DNA of 64,000 nt, taken from assembly GCF_003025555.1 (NCBI RefSeq), contig NZ_PYMH01000001.1:806001-870000 (forward strand), in the 5' to 3' direction. Below, in pieces: positions 47,074-55,175 of the stretch (within the stretch, counting starts at the first letter, position 1; every line of letters starts with the position of its first letter). The position numbers and the translations under genes are program-made. This stretch comes from Photobacterium lutimaris (lineage in GTDB: Bacteria > Pseudomonadota > Gammaproteobacteria > Enterobacterales > Vibrionaceae). The notes beneath the pieces were generated by a model. It did not search any database and had not been told where the DNA came from. It saw nothing but the letters and a program-made list of their open reading frames with translations.

Positions 47074-47292
47074 TGGTAATCCTTTGGTACAACAAGGAGG
47101 ATGAAAGTCTACAGTGAATGCGCTAGGCATATTTTTAGTTGTTATGATTAAACCGAGACTAAATCAAACTGTGTACACAAACATGTTCATCCATTAATGC
47201 GTTCATCATATCGAAAGGAAGAGATTTATCGCTAGTGTTTTTAATTAATAAGCGTAAATCTTTGTGAATATCCGGCTTTATAAGGAAAAGGA

Positions 47293-48144
47293 ATGTCAAC
47301 GCTCAAAATCACATCGCCATTAGTATCGGCTTCTTGGCTAGCCGAACATCTTTCGGAACCTGAACTGGTCGTGCTTGATGCAACTTGGTTTTTGCCTGAT
47401 TCTGGTAGGGATGCGCAAAAGGAATGGCAAGAAAAGCGCATACCGAATGCGCGCTTTTTTGATTTCGATAAACGAATTGCACATCCTGCAGCGTCGTTTC
47501 CACATATGCTGCCAGAGCCTGAGCACTTCGCGAGAGAGGTTGAGCTATTAGGTATCTCAAGTCAAAGTAAGATTGTCGTTTATGATAGCCAAGGTATATT
47601 TTCTGCACCTCGTGTTTGGTGGATGTTCCGAGTCATGGGACATTCTCAAGTCGCTGTTCTCGACGGGGGACTTCCGGCTTGGGAAGTAGCGTCTCAGCCT
47701 ATTGAAAGTGGTTCACCTACAACGTTCTCCTCTGGAGAGTTTAGAGCGGAATACCAACCTCATTGGGTGATCGATGGTGACGGTTTGCTTGAAAAGCTCA
47801 ATTCGCCAGATATCCAGGTTTTAGATGCGAGGGCGGCCGCGAGGTTTTATGGCACCCAGCCCGAGCCGAGGAAAGGGGTTAGAAGTGGTCATATGCCTAG
47901 CGCTAAGAGCCTGCCTTTTGGCCAGCTACTTAAGGATGGACACTTTTTACCACCAGAACAATTGAAGAAGCGGTTTGATGCAGTCAGTGATATCGATCAA
48001 CGGTTAATTTTTAGCTGTGGCTCTGGCGTTACGGCTTGTATTTTAGCGCTAGCAGCAGAGTTGTCTGGGCGAGAGAGGATCACTGTATATGATGGGTCGT
48101 GGACTGAATGGGGGGCAACCAACAAATACCCCGTTGTTTTATAA
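47293..48144 (+). CDS. sseA: 3-mercaptopyruvate sulfurtransferase
   Basis: A 283-residue two-domain rhodanese. The active-site loop is FSCGSGVTACILALA, the CGSGVTA pattern of mercaptopyruvate sulfurtransferases rather than thiosulfate-type rhodaneses. The N-terminal domain has VVLDATWFLP and the interdomain region HIPGA-like RIPNARFFDFD. It transfers sulfur from 3-mercaptopyruvate to thiols or cyanide. A purine-rich AAGGAAAAGGA precedes the ATG. Single gene with a strong terminator. Confidence 0.93.
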   Translation: MSTLKITSPLVSASWLAEHLSEPELVVLDATWFLPDSGRDAQKEWQEKRIPNARFFDFDKRIAHPAASFPHMLPEPEHFAREVELLGISSQSKIVVYDSQGIFSAPRVWWMFRVMGHSQVAVLDGGLPAWEVASQPIESGSPTTFSSGEFRAEYQPHWVIDGDGLLEKLNSPDIQVLDARAAARFYGTQPEPRKGVRSGHMPSAKSLPFGQLLKDGHFLPPEQLKKRFDAVSDIDQRLIFSCGSGVTACILALAAELSGRERITVYDGSWTEWGATNKYPVVL

Positions 48145-48175
48145 TACATATCACTAAAATCCGCCTTGGTTATAC

Positions 48176-48206
48176 AGGCACAGTACGCATGTACTGTGCC
48201 TTTTAC
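48176..48206. terminator. Terminator of sseA
   Basis: AGGCACAGTAC (48176-48186) pairs perfectly with GTACTGTGCCT (48191-48201), followed by TTT. Confidence 0.85.
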
Positions 48207-48238
48207 GCTAACATCTATACCAATCCGATTAGCTTATG

Positions 48239-49057
48239 CTAGTCGATGACAGATACGTATCCACGTTGTTCAATTAGGCTTTGGCCCGATATTGACAGTA
48301 CATAATCAACAAACTTCTGTGCATCGTCGTTTATCTGTTTTTCTTTATATAGCATCAAGAAAGGACGGGAGATTTTGTATTTGCCTGACTCAAGGTTGTC
48401 GAGAGACGGTGACACACCTTCAAAGTCGAGAGCTTTGATAGAATCGTCGACAGAGCCCAGCGAGACATAGCCCAGTGCGTGTCTGTTACGTGAAACTAAA
48501 CTCTTAACCGTACCATTGGTATTGACGATCAGCACTTGAGGGTTGATATCCGAAACGGTTTGGCCTTTAATCTTCTGGGTTAGCCCCATAAACTCTTCAA
48601 AAGAAAAACGTGAACCTGACGCGTTTTCACGGCTAACAACCGCAATTTCCAGGTCCGACCCGCCGACTTCTTTCCAGTTGCTTATCTCACCGTGGTAGAT
48701 TTTTTCGACCTGATCTTTAGTGAGGTTATCGACAGGGTTTTCTTTATGTACTACCAGTGCAATACCGTCATGGGCGATGGTCACTGTCGAGATATCTGGG
48801 GTGATCTCGTCGGGCTTCAGATAGCGGGAACTCATTCCTAAGTCAGCGACATTTTGTTTTACGGCACTGATCCCAGCCGAAGAGCCAATGCCCTGTACTT
48901 CAATCTGTGTTTCTCCGTGGTTACTCGAATAGGTTTCAGCCAAAATCTCAACGATATGGCTTGCAGACGTTGAGCCGGTGACCGTGACCCTTTCTTTCGC
49001 TTGAACTGAAAAAGTCAGGCTAGCAATAAGGGCGCAAAGAGTTGTTCTGGTAAGCAT
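48239..49057 (-). CDS. Phosphate-binding protein, PstS family
   Basis: A 272-residue periplasmic binding protein with a signal peptide (to about residue 20, SVQA-KE). TVTGSTSASHIVEILAE and GIGSSAGISAV near the start and the phosphate-loop motif RENASGSRFSFEEF are as in the short PstS proteins of vibrios. GGAG lies six bases before the ATG at 49057. No pstCAB genes are adjacent, so it is an orphan here. A Pho box lies upstream on the same strand, so it is probably induced by phosphate starvation through PhoB. Confidence 0.85.
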   Translation of the reverse strand: MLTRTTLCALIASLTFSVQAKERVTVTGSTSASHIVEILAETYSSNHGETQIEVQGIGSSAGISAVKQNVADLGMSSRYLKPDEITPDISTVTIAHDGIALVVHKENPVDNLTKDQVEKIYHGEISNWKEVGGSDLEIAVVSRENASGSRFSFEEFMGLTQKIKGQTVSDINPQVLIVNTNGTVKSLVSRNRHALGYVSLGSVDDSIKALDFEGVSPSLDNLESGKYKISRPFLMLYKEKQINDDAQKFVDYVLSISGQSLIEQRGYVSVID

Positions 49058-49099
49058 TTTATTCTCCAAAGTACACCAGAAAAGGTTGGCGCCAATCTT

Positions 49100-49128
49100 A
49101 TTACGGCTTTATGACACTAATGTGAAAA
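49100..49128 (-). promoter_or_regulatory. PhoB box upstream of pstS-like gene
   Basis: On the minus strand TTTTCAC-ATTA-GTGTCAT-AAAG-CCGTAAT gives three 7-base half-sites at 11-base spacing, the Pho-box pattern (consensus CTGTCAT). The middle copy matches 6 of 7 bases. It ends 43 bases before the ATG. Confidence 0.65.
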
Positions 49129-49161
49129 AGTACAGGGTAAGAGAAGGGAAGTGAACAACCC

Positions 49162-50031
49162 CTATGCGTATACTGGTCGCTTGTTTAGCTTTTCTTGATA
49201 CATTGCCTTGTCGGCTTTGGCCAGAATTGAGTCAGGATCACTCAGGTTACCGGGATAATATGGGGACAAGCCAATACTGATATCTATCTTGTAGGCTTTT
49301 CGGGTGGGAGAGGAAACATCATATAACTCATCGATCCAGGCTTGGCAAATATCAGGGTTATCTGATGGCAGCAATACAACAAATTCATCCCCACCGATAC
49401 GGTAAATATGGCTGCCAGTTGGCACGGTTTTGGTTAGGTATTCAGCAATAGTCGTCAGCAGCTTATCACCGCATTGATGGCTGAAGGTGTCATTTACTTG
49501 CTTGAAGTTATCAAGATCTATGTAGGCCAATATACCGCGCTTGGTATTGATCGCCATCTCATCAAAGCGGCGAAATAACGCACGGCGATTATTAAGGCCG
49601 GTAAGATCATCTTCAAGGGCTAACTGGCTGAGACTTACTTCTAGTGTTTGTGACACTTCAACTTGTCGGTGAAGTTCTGATATTAATGTACGGTGAATAT
49701 CGAGCATTTTTACAAAGCAGAAGCAAATCAGAAAAACGCCGATATGCATAAAGATGTCGTCACTTGAGTCAATTAACCAATGATCGTTTAGCTCGGGTAT
49801 TTCATCAAGTAAATCGGCCGTTACGCCAAGTGCATAAGTACCCAATGCTAATTTCATCCACCCACGAATTTTCTGATCCATATCTTCACGTAGCAACATG
49901 ATGATGAGAACCAACGTTAGCACAGAAACGATAATATCGAGTTTGCCGCTTGAAGGGACGAGCGCAGATAGCAGTACACCAATACAAACCACAATGGTCA
50001 TTCGTGTAGGTAATTGAGACAGTGGGCTCAT
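49162..50031 (-). CDS. Membrane diguanylate cyclase (canonical GGDEF)
   Basis: A 289-residue protein with about four hydrophobic segments (residues 11-110), a short coiled linker (HRQVEVSQTLEVSLSQLALE), and a GGDEF domain starting at DDLTGLNNRR. The active-site motif RIGGDEFVVLLP (GGDEF at 213-217) is intact, so c-di-GMP synthesis is expected. No RxxD inhibitory site precedes it, so feedback inhibition by that route is unlikely. It lies upstream of the pstS-like gene in the same direction, but the Pho box between them suggests separate transcripts. Confidence 0.9.
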   Translation of the reverse strand: MSPLSQLPTRMTIVVCIGVLLSALVPSSGKLDIIVSVLTLVLIIMLLREDMDQKIRGWMKLALGTYALGVTADLLDEIPELNDHWLIDSSDDIFMHIGVFLICFCFVKMLDIHRTLISELHRQVEVSQTLEVSLSQLALEDDLTGLNNRRALFRRFDEMAINTKRGILAYIDLDNFKQVNDTFSHQCGDKLLTTIAEYLTKTVPTGSHIYRIGGDEFVVLLPSDNPDICQAWIDELYDVSSPTRKAYKIDISIGLSPYYPGNLSDPDSILAKADKAMYQEKLNKRPVYA

Positions 50032-50555
50032 AATGAGTATTTATAATCGCGTGAAGGCCATTTTCATTATCTTTGCAGAGTCGTTCAACACTCACAAAGG
50101 GTTTTATTGAATAGGGGAAAAACTTAAATTGCAGTCGGATCTTTCATTATTATAGGTGATGCCAATGAGTTGTATTTGACCCTTTTGTCAGGAGTATCGA
50201 ATGGCGTCATCGGTTCTGGCACTTAGCGTACGTATATTCAGTGTTAGAAACAAATTAAAGACCATGTTGAGACAACCTTTTTGTTTCTTGTCTATTAAGA
50301 AATCAATCCAGATACATAATATTTGAGTTTCTATGCGGTTTATTAGTTTTTTGTTCGTCACTACATATTGTTTGTGTTAACTCGATCTCATTTCTGGAAA
50401 CAAAGATTGACCTCTGGTAGCCAGCCAAACTCTTTGATATATAAAGAGTGTAACGAAATATTTCAATTTACAATATTGTAACATTTGGTGGTTTGTGTCT
50501 ATCCTCAGTATAAGTACGAAAGTACAGGGATATGGCAACTTAAGAGGTCGGAAAT
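50032..50555. other. Intergenic region before ravA
   Basis: About 520 AT-rich bases between divergent genes. It must contain both promoters. One 41-codon ORF with a good ribosome site lies at 50201-50326. I see no strong terminator hairpin or repeat. Confidence 0.5.
50201..50326 (+). CDS. Possible 41-residue basic peptide
   Basis: AGGAG lies six bases before an ATG that opens a 41-codon ORF beginning MASSVLALSVRIFSVRNKLK. The product would be basic and weakly hydrophobic at the start. The ribosome site is the only real evidence; composition is inconclusive. It could be a leader peptide or chance. Confidence 0.25.
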   Translation: MASSVLALSVRIFSVRNKLKTMLRQPFCFLSIKKSIQIHNI

Positions 50556-52211
50556 ATGCTGACAATGGCAAGAAGAGCGCAGCCTAATAAAGCGCTTGTT
50601 TCTGAAAGGATTCAGAAACTAATCAAAGCGTTATCAAATGGCGTATATGAAAGAGAAGAAACGATTAAGTTATGTCTTCTCGCCGCGCTTGCTGGTGAGA
50701 GTGTGTTTCTATTGGGGCCTCCCGGTATTGCAAAAAGCTTGATTGCAAAGCGATTGATTCAGGCTTTCGATAACAGCCAGTTTTTCGACTATCTAATGAC
50801 CCGTTTTTCGACGCCAGAAGAAGTCTTTGGCCCACTTTCTATTCAGGAACTTAAAGATAACGGCAAGTATGTACGGTTAGTTGATGGTTATCTGCCAACC
50901 GCCCAAGTGGTGTTCCTTGATGAAATTTGGAAGGCCGGACCGGCGATTCTTAATACCTTATTGACAGTAGTAAATGAGCGAACCTTCAAGAATGGCCAAG
51001 ATGTTCTGCCTGTGCCTATGCGTCTGTTGATAACAGCGTCTAACGAATTACCCGAAGAAGACAGTGGCTTAGAGGCTCTGTATGACAGGATGCTGGTGAG
51101 GGTGTTTGTTAATCGTATTCAGGAAAAGCAAAATTTTAAAGCGATGTTGATGGGGGAAGGCCCGACCATACAGGAGCTAGAACCCGGCCTGGCAATCACT
51201 GATGAAGAGTACGATGATTGGCAGCTGCATATTGAAGACATCAAGCTCTCTGAAGATATTTTCGAGAAGGTGTATCAGCTCAAAACCATGATTGAGCAGC
51301 GTGCAGAAGGCGTTGAAACGGTTGATGAGCATGAAAGCGAACTGTACATCTCTGATCGGCGCTGGAAGAAATCTGTTCGGTTATTGAAAGCCAGTGCCTT
51401 CTACAACGGACGAGATGCTATTAATCCTCTTGATTTACTGTTACTGCAAGATTGTATGTGGCATAGCCCAGAGTCTCGAAATGTAATCAGGGAAATTGTT
51501 AGCGACTTTGCCATTGAGAAGGCATTTAACCAGGAATCAGCTCAAATCAATGCTGCTGATGCACAATCGATTATTGATGACGTTAATGCCGATGTGGCCA
51601 CTGAACTGGCCGTGAATTTGAGCCGTGAAAGCATGATGCGTAAAGAATGGTTCAAATGCGATCTCAGTGGTGCAAAACGGTATACCGTAAATCATAATCC
51701 ACGAATGATCAAATTGGTGATGTTGCAACATAACCCCTCTGTTTCCGAACAAGAGAAAGGTGACAGCCGGTGGGTTTATATTGACGGTGATGATTTCGAG
51801 AAAAAAATCAAGACCGGTCAATGTGATATTTATGGCTTTGTAAATAAGAATACACATCTGTGCCGACTGCAGTTCGAGGTGAATGCCCAGCTTCAACTGG
51901 TTATTAAAGATATTGCTAATCGATCGGTGTTGGTGGGTATTGCTGGTGACAATGGGATTTCTCAGGTGCAACAAGAGCACTGGGTTGCTATGGCAGAAAA
52001 AGCGTCCTTAAAAGTGTTGGATGCGGAGCATAACCTTAAGATTTCTCGCAGTAGCTTCCACGGCGCTCTACCACATAACTTTATCGACCCTCAATTACCT
52101 GAGCGAATTGAGCAGAGTTTATCGCAAGCAACGGATTCGGTGCATGACCTGAAAGTAATGGTTGATAAAAGTGTATTCCGTATTAGTCGCTTGACTGAAT
52201 ACTTTGCTTAG
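50556..52211 (+). CDS. ravA: MoxR-type AAA+ ATPase RavA
   Basis: A 551-residue AAA+ protein aligning clearly with E. coli RavA. It has CLLAALAGESVFLLGPPGIAKS (Walker A 54-61, listed here as two joined motifs: CLLAALAGES and GPPGIAKS), TRFSTPEEVFGPLS, Walker B VVFLDEIWKAGPAILN, sensor TASNELPEEDSGLEALYDRM, and a RavA-type C-terminal region. With ViaA it acts as a chaperone-like complex linked to respiratory and Fe-S enzymes and to aminoglycoside sensitivity. Start ATG 50556 or 50565; an AGAGG lies upstream. Forms an operon with viaA. Confidence 0.92.
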   Translation: MLTMARRAQPNKALVSERIQKLIKALSNGVYEREETIKLCLLAALAGESVFLLGPPGIAKSLIAKRLIQAFDNSQFFDYLMTRFSTPEEVFGPLSIQELKDNGKYVRLVDGYLPTAQVVFLDEIWKAGPAILNTLLTVVNERTFKNGQDVLPVPMRLLITASNELPEEDSGLEALYDRMLVRVFVNRIQEKQNFKAMLMGEGPTIQELEPGLAITDEEYDDWQLHIEDIKLSEDIFEKVYQLKTMIEQRAEGVETVDEHESELYISDRRWKKSVRLLKASAFYNGRDAINPLDLLLLQDCMWHSPESRNVIREIVSDFAIEKAFNQESAQINAADAQSIIDDVNADVATELAVNLSRESMMRKEWFKCDLSGAKRYTVNHNPRMIKLVMLQHNPSVSEQEKGDSRWVYIDGDDFEKKIKTGQCDIYGFVNKNTHLCRLQFEVNAQLQLVIKDIANRSVLVGIAGDNGISQVQQEHWVAMAEKASLKVLDAEHNLKISRSSFHGALPHNFIDPQLPERIEQSLSQATDSVHDLKVMVDKSVFRISRLTEYFA

Positions 52212-52225
52212 CGGGAGTGTAGGTT

Positions 52226-53674
52226 ATGCCGGTTTCTGAAGGTATAAATCTGGCGATGATGCTATCTGAATCCGGCATCATCGATAATGCAGTGCATGAA
52301 CTGATGATGCATCAGCAGTTAATTGTTGCTGCGGAAGCTAACCCAGGCATTAAATCTGCGATGAAGAAGCAGATCATGAAGTGGCGAGGTCATGTGCAAA
52401 AACGGATGACCAATGTCAGTGTTGAAGAGCGCTTTCATCAAGAGATAGAGCTTTATCAGCAGGTATGCCAATGGGAGGCTGGTTATTTCTTTGATCACGT
52501 TGATAACGTAGTTAAACAACTAGAAGGCTACTCGGCTTTCTATTTTAAAGCGAAAACGTTGATAGAGCGGGAACATCAAAAGCACAACCCGATGTTCCAG
52601 AGCTATTTTTGTAGTCAGTGGCATAAGTACCTAACGCTTGCGCTGACAGAAGCCCAGCAAATTGAACTTGAGCAGCATAAAGAAAAACTGTTGGCAGATT
52701 TGTACCAGCGTATTGAAACCATGCAGCATATGGAGTCGGTGACAGAAGCCGGTGATGAGAAGAAAGCCGGCCGTTTATGGGACATGGCTAAAGCTAAGTT
52801 GACCAAAAGTGATGTCAGCACCCTAAAAGAGATGGCACATTTTCTGAAAAAGAATAGCGGCTTGAAAGAGATCGCTGAAAAGCTGGGTCGGATGGCCAAT
52901 GAAGTGGATGATCCCAATAAAGAGCGGGTGCGCTCTGAAGATTTGAAAATGGTCGAAGAACAAAGTGATAGCGTTACGGATGACATTGTCGGCATCCATG
53001 AAAGTGACGACTTGTCTAAATTGCTTCCGAATGAAGCGATGTTCTTGGCCTATCCAGAGTTGGAGGTTGTATTTTATAAACATTTAGTCGATAAGCGGCT
53101 GTTAAACTACAAGATGCAAGGTGCACAGCGAAAACTACGCCGGGTGAAGGCGTATAAGCGTCAAACCAAGCAGGTTGAGCAAGACAAAGGTCCATTCATA
53201 GTCTGCATTGATGCATCAGGATCAATGAATGGATTTCCTGAGCAATGTGCTAAAGCATTGGCGTACGGCTTGATGCAAATTGCTTTAGCTGAGGATAGGG
53301 ACTGTTACGTTATTATGTTCTCAACGCAACAGATAACCTATGAGTTGACTAAGCAAGATGGATTGAGTGAGGTGCTTAATTTTCTCTCTTATTCATTCCA
53401 CGGCGGGACTGATTTAGGGCCAGTGCTTGATCAGTCGATAGAGCTAATGCTGGGGGGGAAATATAAGAATGCCGATTTGATCGTATTGTCCGATTTTATC
53501 GCACCGTCTCAGCCAGAAGAAATGATGAAACGAATTACAAAGCTAAAAGAAAGCCGAAATCGTTTTCATGCTGTCAGCTTATCGAAATATGGAAATCCCG
53601 AACTAATGACTATTTTTGATCATTGCTGGTCATATCACCCCTCTAAACTCGGGCGATTGCTGAAGTGGACATAA
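52226..53674 (+). CDS. viaA: VWA-domain protein ViaA
   Basis: A 482-residue partner of RavA. The long helical N-terminal part is followed by a von Willebrand A domain with the MIDAS motif CIDASGSMNG (DxSxS), plus GGTDLGPVLDQSIELM and the conserved aspartate in VLSDFIAP. It stimulates RavA ATPase activity. GGGAG precedes the ATG 14 bases after the end of ravA, a normal operon spacing. Length equals E. coli ViaA (about 483). A strong terminator follows. Confidence 0.92.
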   Translation: MPVSEGINLAMMLSESGIIDNAVHELMMHQQLIVAAEANPGIKSAMKKQIMKWRGHVQKRMTNVSVEERFHQEIELYQQVCQWEAGYFFDHVDNVVKQLEGYSAFYFKAKTLIEREHQKHNPMFQSYFCSQWHKYLTLALTEAQQIELEQHKEKLLADLYQRIETMQHMESVTEAGDEKKAGRLWDMAKAKLTKSDVSTLKEMAHFLKKNSGLKEIAEKLGRMANEVDDPNKERVRSEDLKMVEEQSDSVTDDIVGIHESDDLSKLLPNEAMFLAYPELEVVFYKHLVDKRLLNYKMQGAQRKLRRVKAYKRQTKQVEQDKGPFIVCIDASGSMNGFPEQCAKALAYGLMQIALAEDRDCYVIMFSTQQITYELTKQDGLSEVLNFLSYSFHGGTDLGPVLDQSIELMLGGKYKNADLIVLSDFIAPSQPEEMMKRITKLKESRNRFHAVSLSKYGNPELMTIFDHCWSYHPSKLGRLLKWT

Positions 53675-53757
53675 AGCACCAGATTAATTATGGTACTTGG
53701 CCATAGAGTGTAATCTGATTGTTGAAAAAATAATAGGTTTATAGTTGTCTTGGCTTG

Positions 53758-53784
53758 GGCGCTCATATGAGCGCCATTTTTTTA
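53758..53784 (+). terminator. Terminator of ravA-viaA
   Basis: The perfect palindrome GGCGCTCATATGAGCGCC (53758-53775) is followed by ATTTTTTTA. Confidence 0.88.
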
Positions 53785-53794
53785 TTGTCATATT

Positions 53795-54889
53795 TCATTT
53801 ATCGGCAAAGTATTTATTGAGGGTTTGTCGCCAGCCCGGACTTTGGCGAATTTTGAGTAGCGCCCGGTTGAGCTTTTCTCGGTGAGGGCTGTTATTTTCT
53901 AACACTAAACCGTAGTTCTGCTTTTCAAACTGATATGGCAGAACTGACAGTGATTCATAATTTCCCAACTCTTTGGCTTTTTTAATCAAATATTTTAATA
54001 CTGCATCATCTGCAACGATGGCTTCCACCTGTTCATTGTTCAGTGCTTCTAATAAATCATTGGTTGATTCAAAACTCTGATGGACAATACTGTGGCTGGT
54101 CAAAAATAAGGACGAGGTTGACTCCGCTTTGGCACCGACTCGGAGTTTCGCTAAATCGTTGGGTCCTTTGATATCACTGTTTAATAAACCAAGGGTAAAG
54201 GTACTGGCTAAAATTGCAGTAATGCTAGCAATGAAGAAGGTGGTAAATATCGCCAATAAAACGGTTAGTACGCGCCCTGTCAGCGTTTTAAATTCATAGT
54301 AATTGAACGGCCCTTTAGTGATAAACAGTAAACCAAGAATAAACCCTTCAACCAGTTGTGATTTTTTGGAGCGCATTGAATATAGTTTATCATTGACACG
54401 GTGTTCCAATAAGTAATAGATACCTCCCACAAATCCTGCAGTTATAAAGGCAAAGCTAAGCACGAACCATAGTTTTTTATTCGTAAAAATATTTTTAATC
54501 GATGATAAGTATCCTTGTTGCTTCACCGCTATAGCGAGGTGAGTCTCATAAAATGAATGAGAAAAATCGAGAATCTCTTCACGCTCTGGAGTGATTGAAA
54601 TACATGAAACACCGATATTGAGCGCTTTGGTACTGACTTGATCCAAAAGCTCTCCCAGCTCATGATGGCTTATTTTATACTTTACGCCGAGCTCGACGGC
54701 AATTTGCTCCCATAAGTAGATGCTCAACCCAGATGGCACATCTGTTTCGCTTTCGATGACAAAGGGGGGACAATGGTAACTGCCTACTTTTACATGGTCA
54801 TCGTTAGAGGCGTAGGCCACCTTGGAGGCTGCAAACAGGTAAGGGAAATACAGGCATGTGAATAATAAAATGCGGTGTATTGTTCTCAT
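53795..54889 (-). CDS. Ionotropic glutamate receptor-like channel (GluR0 layout) with atypical pore
   Basis: A 364-residue protein with signal peptide (to about 27), ligand-binding lobe S1 (VKVGSYHCPPFVIE; ISITPEREEILDFSHSF with the arginine that grips an amino-acid carboxylate), TM1 (139-161), pore loop (178-200), TM2 (205-229) and lobe S2 (KGPNDLAKLRVGAKAES; VADDAVLKYL). Lobes split by two membrane helices are the layout of prokaryotic glutamate receptors. TM2 contains SITAILAS, close to SITAGIAS of GluR0 and SYTANLAA of animal receptors. The K-channel filter (TVGYG) is absent; TKGPFNYYEF stands there. It may be a non-potassium channel or a non-conducting sensor. Transcribed alone. Confidence 0.8.
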   Translation of the reverse strand: MRTIHRILLFTCLYFPYLFAASKVAYASNDDHVKVGSYHCPPFVIESETDVPSGLSIYLWEQIAVELGVKYKISHHELGELLDQVSTKALNIGVSCISITPEREEILDFSHSFYETHLAIAVKQQGYLSSIKNIFTNKKLWFVLSFAFITAGFVGGIYYLLEHRVNDKLYSMRSKKSQLVEGFILGLLFITKGPFNYYEFKTLTGRVLTVLLAIFTTFFIASITAILASTFTLGLLNSDIKGPNDLAKLRVGAKAESTSSLFLTSHSIVHQSFESTNDLLEALNNEQVEAIVADDAVLKYLIKKAKELGNYESLSVLPYQFEKQNYGLVLENNSPHREKLNRALLKIRQSPGWRQTLNKYFADK

Positions 54890-55175
54890 AGGGTGGCCAT
54901 ACTCCAGCTTAGGGTTACAAGCGAGTCATGAGTTAAGTATAAACATCATGGAATTTTCACAACCCTGTAATCAAAACCTTCTCATTGTGTTCAATGACAA
55001 GAGTGAATCCTGTCAACAATCCTTGCCATTTTTGAGAGCCCAGCAGAGAAGTTGCATAGTTAATGAAGTCAATGAGCTATGCTTATTAGCAAATTGGTTA
55101 TTACCTTGATGGCACTAGTGCTGGGCTGAAAAGAACGGTGAACCGTGTTTTTAGTTAGCTTGGCGAGGAGCATGT

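Noticed and set aside
54948..55109. 53-codon ORF (MEFSQPCNQNLL...) between the glutamate-receptor-like gene and nfeD
   Set aside because: No ribosome site, and an upstream extension of the same frame runs into the start of the divergent gene. Cysteine-rich composition looks like chance.
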